Assembly: GCA_045629925.1 (NCBI GenBank)
Contig: JAZQSD010000065.1
Span: 1-6,140, forward strand
Source of the DNA: Brotonthovivens sp045629925
Lineage (GTDB): Bacteria; Bacillota; Clostridia; Lachnospirales; Lachnospiraceae
DNA length: 6,140 bases
Reading direction: 5' to 3'
Positions within the stretch are counted from its first letter, which is position 1, and every line of letters begins with the position of its first letter. The position numbers and the translations under genes were made by a program. Shown here piece by piece: positions 1 to 5,453 of the stretch. The notes under the pieces were generated by a model. That model ran no database searches, had not been told where the DNA came from, and saw only the letters and a list, made by a program, of their open reading frames with translations.

Positions 1-422
1 GGGAAGTGTTTCACTGGATAGAGACTGAGATCTGTTTTTTCTGTGCCAAAGAACATCCTTTAGCCAAGGAGAAAATAGTTCCAATTGAAGAACTGATTCG
101 AGAAAACTTTATTCAGATTGAGGCTGGCTGCAACTATCGACAGGCTTTTGAACAGTATCTGGCAGATCAGGGAAAATGGGTCAACAATATTCAGGAGGTA
201 GGCTACACCAGCATGATTATCGACTGCGTAGCCGATAATCTTGGGGTATCCCTGCTACCAAAGTTTACTTTGGAAAAAGCACTGAAGGAAGACAGGATTG
301 CGCTGTTTGAAGTGGAAGAGTATGGAGTATCTATGCTAATGCAGGTGGTTTATGACAAGAACCGGTGGGCAACCCGTGCCCTTAAGGCATTCATGGAGTA
401 TGCAAGAGAAGTGTTGATATAA
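1..422 (+). CDS. LysR-type transcriptional regulator, C-terminal effector-binding domain (5' end outside window)
   Basis: About 139 residues are visible and the reading frame is open through the left edge, so the DNA-binding helix-turn-helix and first half of the protein lie upstream; the GTG at position 6 is an internal codon, not a start. What remains matches the LysR substrate-binding fold: an HPLAKEK segment followed by an acidic 'IEEL' helix, a conserved CVADNLGVSLLP stretch (the usual G-hydrophobic-LP motif), and a C-terminal VVYDKNRW...ALKAFMEY segment typical of where LysR proteins end. LysR proteins usually act as tetramers that bind a small metabolite in this domain and regulate a nearby, often divergent, target. 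The effector and target cannot be told from this part, and the likely target would be left of the window. The gene converges on the DUF4317 gene. Family assignment is confident; the specific regulator is unknown. Confidence 0.88.
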   Translation, partial: EVFHWIETEICFFCAKEHPLAKEKIVPIEELIRENFIQIEAGCNYRQAFEQYLADQGKWVNNIQEVGYTSMIIDCVADNLGVSLLPKFTLEKALKEDRIALFEVEEYGVSMLMQVVYDKNRWATRALKAFMEYAREVLI

Positions 423-430
423 AACAAGGA

Positions 431-478
431 GCCGGAGGGTAAACTTGTCATGTTGAACAGACAAGAATACCTTCCGGC
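431..478. terminator. Two-tier hairpin between convergent genes, probable bidirectional terminator
   Basis: An 11-bp outer stem (431-441 with 468-478, one G-T wobble, GC-rich at its base) is followed by a 2x2 A/A internal loop and a 6-bp inner stem (444-449 with 460-465) closing a 10-base loop. It lies between the stop of the LysR gene (422) and the stop of the DUF4317 gene (488), as expected for a shared terminator. On the minus strand the stem is followed by TCCTTGTTTTATATC, a fair U-tract. On the plus strand the tail (TTCTGATTGTT) is poorer in T. It should therefore work better for the DUF4317 transcript. The structure is seen directly; the function is inferred. Confidence 0.8.
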
Positions 479-487
479 TTCTGATTG

Positions 488-1642
488 TTAAAATGGAATT
501 TCCATAGATTCTTCTTCTTTATCTGGATAAATGTGGATGCCGTTTACTTCTACTTCATCAGACAGTTCGATTACCAGGCATCGTTTGCCGTTGATAATAC
601 GGGTGTCCACAAGGTCTGTGCGGGCAGGGTTCACCTTAACGACTACGTCTGGTGTCTTAATCTCGAACTTGCGGGTGTTGGTAATGTTGGCCGCCATAAC
701 GGTGGCTTTCTCACCAACCCGGTTGTCGTACTGTTCGTCAAATGCTTCCAGGCTTTCTTCTGTGGCACCGCTGCGGAACAGCAAGTCTTTCACATCTTCC
801 TTTTGAAGTTCCACTGGGTCTGGATTATCCTTAGCTTCCTCAATCAATTCAGTTAGATTTTCGTGGATAATGCGGATGGTTTCCAGACTGCAGTCTGTAC
901 CGAAGGTGTCCTCAATGATTGTGTCGATGGACGCTTTCTGTGCAGGTGCTGGCAGTGGTTCCACACAGCCTAAGATCTGACTTACAATCTCGCTGCAAAA
1001 TTCCTTGGAATTTTTTGAAAAATATAAAATGCTGTGCAGATCGGTGTTTCGGTCGTTAAAAGCAGGGAATAAAAATCCCTGTTCCGGAAGTTCCACAATC
1101 CAGTCTCTGATGCGGTCTTCGATAGCATTGTTTTCTGCATTGTAGCAAAGGCCTGCTTTGGACAGCTGCACTGGGCAGATGCTGCAGAGGATGAAATCAT
1201 ACACGTAGTCAGAGGCATCATCCATCTCAAGACCATCAGATGTGCGACTTGGGATGTCATATGTGCCGTGAACCAGAATGATAAAATAATTTTCTGGATG
1301 ATAATATGTCTCGATGATCTTGTCGTAGAACTGATTGATCAGATCTTCGTCTTTTAACTGGCTGTCGCGGATAGCAAGAAGCATCTTCTGTGTGCCATCT
1401 CCCATCTCCTGTTCCAGCGGGAATTCCATGTTCACAAGGTTTTTGCCAATGGTTCCTGACAATGTCTTTCTGAAAATGTCAAAGTACTTGTACATTGCTT
1501 CCTCAGGAAGTGACAGAAAGGCTTCCTTAAACTGAAGGCGTTTTTCCTTTTCTGCATCAACGTAGCAGCCGCAGATTCTGTCGATGGCGCAACGCTCTTT
1601 TGTAAAAAGTCGTTTGATCTCAGAGATTTCTTTCTTGTTCAT
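488..1642 (-). CDS. DUF4317 family protein, function unknown
   Basis: A 384-residue protein that I recognise as DUF4317, an uncharacterised family found mainly in Firmicutes; the length fits the family. Family-like stretches are the MNKKEISEIK start, RICGCYVDAEKEK (about 22-34), TLSGTIGKNLVNMEFP (60-75), LCSICPVQLSKAGLCYN (152-168), RIRDWIVELP followed by GFLFPAFNDR (177-198), and CLVIELSDEVEVNGIHIY near the C-terminus (355-372). It has no signal peptide or membrane segment, so it should be cytoplasmic, and it is acidic overall. Ten cysteines include CxC (24, 26) and CxxC (153, 156) plus C166, which could be redox-active or metal-binding, but that is speculation. The ATG is the only usable start because an in-frame TAG lies 12 bases upstream, yet no Shine-Dalgarno sits at normal distance. 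It looks like a single-gene transcript convergent with the LysR gene and divergent from the PAP2 gene. Enzymatic role is unknown. Confidence 0.92.
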   Translation of the reverse strand: MNKKEISEIKRLFTKERCAIDRICGCYVDAEKEKRLQFKEAFLSLPEEAMYKYFDIFRKTLSGTIGKNLVNMEFPLEQEMGDGTQKMLLAIRDSQLKDEDLINQFYDKIIETYYHPENYFIILVHGTYDIPSRTSDGLEMDDASDYVYDFILCSICPVQLSKAGLCYNAENNAIEDRIRDWIVELPEQGFLFPAFNDRNTDLHSILYFSKNSKEFCSEIVSQILGCVEPLPAPAQKASIDTIIEDTFGTDCSLETIRIIHENLTELIEEAKDNPDPVELQKEDVKDLLFRSGATEESLEAFDEQYDNRVGEKATVMAANITNTRKFEIKTPDVVVKVNPARTDLVDTRIINGKRCLVIELSDEVEVNGIHIYPDKEEESMEIPF

Positions 1643-1660
1643 AATATGTATCGCTATAAC

Positions 1661-1681
1661 CCAAAGCTGTATTTGCCTTGG
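1661..1681 (-). other. Small hairpin in the leader of the DUF4317 gene
   Basis: On the minus strand CCAAGGC (1681-1675) can pair with GCTTTGG (1667-1661) around a 7-base loop, giving 7 bp with one G-U. It lies between an SD-like AGAAAGG (1696-1690) and the DUF4317 start codon (1642). Folding would shorten the 47-base gap between them to roughly 26 bases, still long. It may be incidental. Confidence 0.3.
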
Positions 1682-1719
1682 CTCTTGTTCCTTTCTAAAA
1701 AATGAGAGACAGTTTAATC

Positions 1720-1728
1720 AGTATAGCA
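1720..1728 (-). promoter_or_regulatory. Possible extended -10 promoter for the DUF4317 gene
   Basis: The minus strand reads TGCTATACT: TATACT (1725-1720) with the TG of an extended -10 one base upstream. No good -35 hexamer is found 16-18 bases further back, which extended -10 promoters tolerate. Transcription would start near 1713, giving a leader of about 70 bases. This is pattern-based only. Confidence 0.4.
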
Positions 1729-1782
1729 GAAAATGATGGCTCTTGGGAGATTTTTTCTAAAGAATTTTATTGGCAAAAGTTC

Positions 1783-1811
1783 TTGGAAATATGGCAGTAA
1801 TGAAGTACAAT
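1783..1811 (+). promoter_or_regulatory. Sigma-A-type promoter for the PAP2 gene, perhaps for the PAP2-ddl-murF run
   Basis: TTGGAA (1783-1788) and TACAAT (1806-1811) are separated by exactly 17 bases; each hexamer differs from consensus at one or two positions. Transcription would begin near 1818 with a leader of about 55 bases before the PAP2 start at 1873. I see no convincing promoter or terminator between PAP2 and ddl, so this may drive all three genes. Confidence 0.6.
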
Positions 1812-1872
1812 TAAAAGTTAGAGAACGCATATACTTATTGTTAGGTGTGGCACAAAAGGATGGGCTGTTTGT

Positions 1873-2433
1873 ATGACTGCAAAGACCTATGAAAAGATCA
1901 GTGCGCCATTTCGGAAGCATCCAAAGTCAGTAAAGCGCATGGAGACTATGAACAGAATATTGACGGCAGTAACCTATGTGGCCTATATTGTACTGGTTGT
2001 CAGTCAACTGGTTTTAATGATTAACAGCTTTACCAGTTCCGGGGTAAAAGCGGAGAGCAAGTTTTGGTCAGTTTTGCTGGTACCGGCTGTGGGCTTTTTG
2101 GCAGTTACCCTGTTTCGAAAAGTGTGTAATGCAAAAAGACCCTATCAGGTGCTTGAGATTGAACCGCTTCTTTCCAGACGAAAGGAAGGCCAGTCATTTC
2201 CAAGCCGCCATGCCTTTTCGATTTTTATGATCGCCATGGCATTGGCATATGTGTGGCTTCCGGTGGGAATTGTCTTTTTGGTGCTGGGAGTGCTCCTGGC
2301 AGCAGTGCGAGTAATCGGCGGCGTGCATTTTCCAAGAGATGTGATTGCAGGGGCGATTATAGCAATTTTGTGGGGGCTTGTTGGTTTTTCAATCTCCATG
2401 AGTCATGCGGTAAGTTTTTGGGTAAAACCATAG
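1873..2433 (+). CDS. PAP2-family membrane phosphatase
   Basis: A 186-residue integral membrane protein of the type 2 phosphatidic acid phosphatase superfamily, which hydrolyses lipid phosphates or pyrophosphates at the outer face of the membrane through a phospho-histidine intermediate. The three-part signature is present: motif 1 ends in RP (89-90), with Arg82 where a Lys is usual (Lys83 is adjacent); motif 2 is PSRH (110-113, usually PSGH); motif 3 is R146-x5-H152-x3-D156. Hydrophobic segments lie at about 30-50, 65-81, 114-128, 130-146 and 157-173, and the first 28 residues are basic and soluble. The start at 1873 has AAAAGGA 12 bases upstream, rather far, and no other in-frame start fits better. 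Beside ddl and murF, a role as undecaprenyl-pyrophosphate phosphatase (BcrC-like) is attractive, but phospholipid phosphatase activity is equally compatible with the motifs. Confidence 0.88.
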   Translation: MTAKTYEKISAPFRKHPKSVKRMETMNRILTAVTYVAYIVLVVSQLVLMINSFTSSGVKAESKFWSVLLVPAVGFLAVTLFRKVCNAKRPYQVLEIEPLLSRRKEGQSFPSRHAFSIFMIAMALAYVWLPVGIVFLVLGVLLAAVRVIGGVHFPRDVIAGAIIAILWGLVGFSISMSHAVSFWVKP

Positions 2434-2484
2434 TATAAATTTTGAATAGAAGTATTTGACATATAGTTGTAGGAGGATAAGGAT

Positions 2485-3534
2485 ATGAAGATTGTTGTTT
2501 TAGCGGGAGGCTTAAGTACAGAACGTGATGTGTCTATCATTACAGGTACACAGGTAAGCAAAGCGTTGAAAAGTGCAGGACATCAGGTAATCTTACTGGA
2601 TGTTTTTATGGGATATAGCGACAAAGAAGAAAATCTGACAGATATTTTTGCAAAGGCAGATGAAATCAGTTCCTGTGTGGGACAGATTTCTGAAGTTGCG
2701 CCAGACCTTGCAGCGGTAAAAGCCATGAGAAAGGATCAGTCCGATTGTTTCTTCGGCCCAAATGTAATCCGTCTCTGCCAGGAAGCAGACATTGTTTTCA
2801 TGGCTCTTCACGGAGAAAATGGTGAGAACGGCAAAGTGCAGGCAGCCTTTGATCTGCTTGGCATCAAATACACTGGCTCAGGATATTTCGGCAGCGCCCT
2901 TGCTATGGACAAAGGTGTCAGCAAGCTGGTGTTCGACGCTAACGGCATTCCTACACCAAAGGGAATCGCTATGAAAAAAGCGGAGCAGAAAAACTTTGAA
3001 CAGACAGGATTGGTGCTTCCATGCGTAGTGAAGCCATGCTGCGGCGGCTCCAGTATCGGCGTGTCAATTGTCAGAACAGAAGAAGAGTACGAAAGTGCCC
3101 TTGCTGAAGCTTTCAAATATGAAGACGAGATTATTGTTGAGTCCTATGTAAAAGGACGCGAGTTCTCTGTAGGTGTAATCTGCGGCAAAGCATTGCCTGT
3201 TATCGAGATCGCTCCATTGGAAGGATTCTATGATTATAAGAATAAATACAAAGCAGGAAGTGCGGTTGAGACATGTCCAGCAGATCTTCCAGCAGAAATC
3301 TCTGCAAAGATGCAGCATTATGCGGAAGAAGTAGCCCGTGTGCTGGGACTTACTACATACTCAAGAACAGACGTGCTTCTCAATGAAAATGACGAGATCT
3401 ACTGTCTGGAAGTAAACACACTTCCTGGCATGACACCAACAAGCCTTCTTCCACAGGAAGCGGCAGCTGTTGGCATGGACTTTGTCACACTCTGTGAAAA
3501 ACTGATTGAGATTTCCCTTGCAAAATACAACTAA
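2485..3534 (+). CDS. ddl: D-alanine--D-alanine ligase
   Basis: A 349-residue cytoplasmic ATP-grasp enzyme that joins two D-alanines, using ATP, to make the dipeptide ending the peptidoglycan stem. The N-terminal domain has GGLSTERDVS with Glu13 at the substrate-binding Glu position, and HGENGENG at 109-116. The ATP-grasp region has VVKPCCGGSSIGV (181-193), the loop FYDYKNKY (248-255), RTD (294-296) and EVNTLPGMT (309-317) with the Mg-binding Glu309 and Asn311. Tyr255 matches Tyr216 of E. coli DdlB; ligases making D-Ala-D-lactate have Phe there, so the product is predicted to be D-Ala-D-Ala (vancomycin-sensitive type). A segment at about 45-92 is longer than in compact Ddl enzymes. AGGAGG (2471-2476), 8 bases before the ATG, fixes the start. 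murF follows after 20 bp and uses the dipeptide. Confidence 0.96.
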   Translation: MKIVVLAGGLSTERDVSIITGTQVSKALKSAGHQVILLDVFMGYSDKEENLTDIFAKADEISSCVGQISEVAPDLAAVKAMRKDQSDCFFGPNVIRLCQEADIVFMALHGENGENGKVQAAFDLLGIKYTGSGYFGSALAMDKGVSKLVFDANGIPTPKGIAMKKAEQKNFEQTGLVLPCVVKPCCGGSSIGVSIVRTEEEYESALAEAFKYEDEIIVESYVKGREFSVGVICGKALPVIEIAPLEGFYDYKNKYKAGSAVETCPADLPAEISAKMQHYAEEVARVLGLTTYSRTDVLLNENDEIYCLEVNTLPGMTPTSLLPQEAAAVGMDFVTLCEKLIEISLAKYN

Positions 3535-3554
3535 GTAAAGGATGTGTTCGGATA

Positions 3555-5108
3555 ATGAAAAACATGACATTAGAAAATATCGCTATGGCTTGTGGCGGAA
3601 CTTACGTTGGTTCAGAAGAAGCAAAAAAGATTCAGATTCAGGGCGCTGTCATCGATAGCCGCCAGGTGGAAGAAGGATTCCTTTTTGTGCCAATCAAAGG
3701 TGAAAAAGTAGACGGACACAAGTTCATTCCAGATGTTTTTGCAAAAGGAGCGGCAGCAGTTCTCTCAGAAGTGGAATTGGATGAGCCAGCGGGACCATAT
3801 ATCTTAGTGGAGTCCACACCGGAAGCATTAAAATCCATCGCGGAGTATTACAGAGAGCAGCTGGACATTAAATTTGTAGGAATTGCCGGCAGCGTTGGCA
3901 AAACAAGCACAAAGGAAATGATCGCTACTGTTTTGGAACAGAAATACAATGTTTTAAAGACAGCAGGCAACTTCAACAACGAAGTGGGACTTCCTTTGAC
4001 AATCCTTCGCATCCGCAAAGAACATCAGGTAGCGGTTGTTGAGATGGGGATCTCTGATTTTGGGGAAATGCACCGTCTTGCAAAAGTGGCAAAACCAGAT
4101 ATCTGTGTGATGACCAATATTGGCATGGCACACCTTGAAAATTTAAAATCCAGAGACGGGATTTTAAAAGCAAAGACAGAAATGTTTGATTTCCTGAAAG
4201 AGGATGGAGCCATCGTTCTGAACGGAAATGACGATAAATTATCCACCATTTACAGTGTGGTTCTTGGGGATGTGGAATCCGATGGTCCATTGCCTGAGAC
4301 TATTACACCGATCCGATATATGGTGGCTGATGAAGCAGGAGAGTTTGTTTCAGATACTTTTGAAAAAGTGGATAACTATGATGAAACAGTGCTTGTCCGT
4401 GGAGTAAAAGTGGAAAACCTTGGACTTGAGGGAATGGGTGTGACAATCCAGTTCCCAGAGGAAGAGAGACAGGTTGTTGTGCCAATTCCTGGCATCCACA
4501 ACGTGTACAATGCCTGTGCAGGTGCATGCGTGGGACTGCAGCTGGGTCTGACTATCGATGAGATCGTTGCCGGTATCCAGAAGGCGAAAACCATTGACGG
4601 CCGTACAAATATCATTAAAGAAAACGATATGATCATTATCGATGATTGCTATAATGCGAATCCAGTTTCTATGAAGGCCGCTATCGACGTGCTGACAATG
4701 GGAAGAGGCCGCAAGATCGCTGTTCTTGGAGATATGGGTGAGCTTGGTGAAAACGAGAGAGCCCTTCACGCTGAAGTTGGTATGTACGTGGCAGAGAAAG
4801 GCATTGATGTGCTGTTCTGTGCAGGAGCGCTGTCTGCTGATATGGCAAACGCAGCCCAGGAGATGAACATGGTCAAGATGGCAGAAGGCACTGCCTCCTA
4901 CATGCAGATTTATTATTTTGCAGACAAGGAAGCTCTGTTAAATGCCCTGATCCCTTATGTGAAAGCAGGGGATACTGTTCTTGTCAAAGCATCTCATTTC
5001 ATGGGATATCCAGAGATTGTTGGGGCACTATCCTTGTCGAAAGAGAAGTACAAACAGATCGTAAACAGACAGAAAGTCGTGGAAGAGATGTTTGGAAAGA
5101 AAAACTAA
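3555..5108 (+). CDS. murF: UDP-N-acetylmuramoyl-tripeptide--D-alanyl-D-alanine ligase
   Basis: Mur ligase that adds D-Ala-D-Ala to the UDP-MurNAc-tripeptide with ATP, the last cytoplasmic step of precursor synthesis. The N-terminal UDP-binding domain covers about 1-105 (AVIDSRQVEEGFLFV, 31-45). The central ATPase domain has P-loop AGSVGKTSTK (111-120), GNFNNEVGLP (138-147), EMG (163-165), NIGMAHLE (188-195) and KTEMF (207-211), whose Lys aligns with the carbamylated Lys of MurD/MurE. It ends at PGIHNVYNA (312-320). The C-terminal domain has DDCYNANP (363-370), AVLGDMGELGE (389-399) and VLVKASHFM (475-483), where most MurF have a KGSRGM-like sequence. At 517 residues it exceeds the usual 450-480, owing to an acidic stretch around 235-300 and a basic tail after 490. 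The SD (AAAGGA, about 13 bases upstream) is weak; ATG at 3564 (Met4) is a possible alternative start. Confidence 0.95.
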   Translation: MKNMTLENIAMACGGTYVGSEEAKKIQIQGAVIDSRQVEEGFLFVPIKGEKVDGHKFIPDVFAKGAAAVLSEVELDEPAGPYILVESTPEALKSIAEYYREQLDIKFVGIAGSVGKTSTKEMIATVLEQKYNVLKTAGNFNNEVGLPLTILRIRKEHQVAVVEMGISDFGEMHRLAKVAKPDICVMTNIGMAHLENLKSRDGILKAKTEMFDFLKEDGAIVLNGNDDKLSTIYSVVLGDVESDGPLPETITPIRYMVADEAGEFVSDTFEKVDNYDETVLVRGVKVENLGLEGMGVTIQFPEEERQVVVPIPGIHNVYNACAGACVGLQLGLTIDEIVAGIQKAKTIDGRTNIIKENDMIIIDDCYNANPVSMKAAIDVLTMGRGRKIAVLGDMGELGENERALHAEVGMYVAEKGIDVLFCAGALSADMANAAQEMNMVKMAEGTASYMQIYYFADKEALLNALIPYVKAGDTVLVKASHFMGYPEIVGALSLSKEKYKQIVNRQKVVEEMFGKKN

Positions 5109-5159
5109 ATGTAGGATATTGTAGAATAACTTTATCATCAAAACAAAGTATGCGAATTA

Positions 5160-5188
5160 GAAACCGCAGCCAAAATGGCTGCGGTTTC
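5160..5188 (+). terminator. Strong intrinsic terminator of the ddl-murF transcript
   Basis: A perfect 13-bp stem (5160-5172 with 5176-5188, core CCGCAGCC/GGCTGCGG) encloses a 3-base loop and is followed by CTTTGTTTTT (5189-5198). It lies 52 bases after the murF stop. AAAACAAAG (5140-5148) upstream is exactly complementary to CTTTGTTTT (5189-5197), so the tail can also pair as an outer stem, and the reverse-strand copy also has a T-rich tail. It clearly separates the cell-wall block from the next gene. Confidence 0.92.
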
Positions 5189-5211
5189 CTTTGTTTTTCG
5201 TTATTCAAGGA

Positions 5212-5240
5212 TAGGCAAACTTTGCGGTAATTGGTATAAT
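5212..5240 (+). promoter_or_regulatory. Candidate promoter for the right-hand secreted-protein gene
   Basis: A perfect TATAAT (5235-5240) is preceded by TGG (5232-5234), giving an extended -10. At 17-base spacing lies TAGGCA (5212-5217), a 4-of-6 match to the -35 consensus. Transcription would start near 5247, leaving a leader of about 207 bases before the ATG at 5454, unusually long and able to hold regulatory structure or a leader peptide. Confidence 0.65.
5215..5225. repeat. Palindrome within the candidate promoter
   Basis: GCAAA-C-TTTGC is a perfect 11-base palindrome that overlaps the end of the -35 hexamer and fills part of the spacer before TATAAT. A repressor binding here would block polymerase. 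Short palindromes arise by chance, so an operator role is only a suggestion from its position. Confidence 0.35.
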
Positions 5241-5287
5241 ACATTAAACTAAAAACTAAAGACGTAATAAGCAAATGAAGTTTTCAT

Positions 5288-5303
5288 AATATTGTCCAAT
5301 ATT
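5288..5303. repeat. AT-rich inverted repeat in the leader region
   Basis: AATATTG and CAATATT form a perfect 7-bp inverted repeat separated by only TC. The gap is too tight for a good RNA hairpin, so a dyad DNA-binding site is the more natural reading. It lies about 45 bases downstream of the predicted transcription start. The surrounding DNA is AT-rich, which lowers its significance. Confidence 0.35.
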
Positions 5304-5336
5304 CGAGGATTTTTTCGTTTATGTATATATAACTTT

Positions 5337-5355
5337 AATATCGAAATAGGATATT
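5337..5355. repeat. Second AT-rich inverted repeat in the leader region
   Basis: AATATC and GATATT form a 6-bp inverted repeat around a 7-base spacer. Its left half resembles the AATATTCGAGGAT at 5298-5310, suggesting possible related sites. A short RNA hairpin or a protein-binding dyad are both possible; nothing decides between them. Confidence 0.25.
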
Positions 5356-5372
5356 GGTATGTTTTAAGAGAA

Positions 5373-5384
5373 AAAGGAGGTGAT
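5373..5384 (+). promoter_or_regulatory. Near-perfect Shine-Dalgarno with no long gene behind it
   Basis: AAAGGAGGTGAT is complementary over 12 consecutive bases to the 16S rRNA 3' tail (anti-SD GATCACCTCCTTT). This is much stronger than the AGAGGAA used by the gene at 5454. It sits 4 bases before a TTG that opens a 9-codon ORF (8 bases when measured from GGAGG). The pairing potential is seen directly; the purpose is inferred. Confidence 0.6.
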
Positions 5385-5388
5385 TCCA

Positions 5389-5418
5389 TTGCACGCAGTA
5401 ACAGCTATAAAAAAATAA
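5389..5418 (+). CDS. Possible leader peptide / tiny upstream ORF
   Basis: Starting at TTG the frame encodes MHAVTAIKK and stops at TAA (5416-5418). A GTG at 5380, inside the SD itself, is in the same frame but cannot use that SD. The stop lies 35 bases before the ATG of the secreted-protein gene. A run of seven A (5409-5415) precedes the stop and has the A-AAA-AAA form of a slippery site; a -1 shift would add only six codons. It could be a translated leader that controls the downstream gene, or the decayed start of a small toxin-like peptide gene. It could also be a chance ORF. I recognise no family. Confidence 0.35.
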   Translation: MHAVTAIKK

Positions 5419-5453
5419 CACGATATTTGTTTTAAAATCGAAAGAGGAATTCT

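Noticed and set aside
485..856. Plus-strand open frame of 123 codons
   Set aside because: It is the complement of the C-terminal part of the DUF4317 gene, lacks a good ribosome binding site and has a low-complexity, non-family sequence.
1714..1920. Minus-strand open frame of 68 codons across the divergent intergenic region
   Set aside because: It overlaps the PAP2 start and its promoter, has no Shine-Dalgarno and resembles no known protein.
2456..2461. Perfect TTGACA just before ddl, as a possible separate promoter
   Set aside because: At 17-base spacing the -10 position reads AAGGAT and overlaps the ddl SD, so the transcript would lack it; TATAGT right beside it has no usable spacing.
4350..4769. 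Minus-strand open frame of 139 codons inside murF
   Set aside because: It lies wholly opposite conserved murF sequence; its length is explained by murF codon bias.
5359..5367. ATG after TAGGATATTGGT as an earlier start in the leader
   Set aside because: The frame is ATG TTT TAA, too short to mean anything; the alternative TTG at 5354 also stops after nine codons with a weak SD.
5409..5435. A-AAA-AAA slippery run as a programmed frameshift joining the tiny ORF to a longer product
   Set aside because: The -1 frame adds only six codons before TAA (5433-5435), and no downstream stimulatory structure is evident.
5247..5453. Known riboswitch or T-box in the long leader
   Set aside because: I could not match conserved cores of c-di-GMP, c-di-AMP, preQ1, SAM or T-box elements, and no terminator hairpin precedes the gene; only an Rfam search could settle this.
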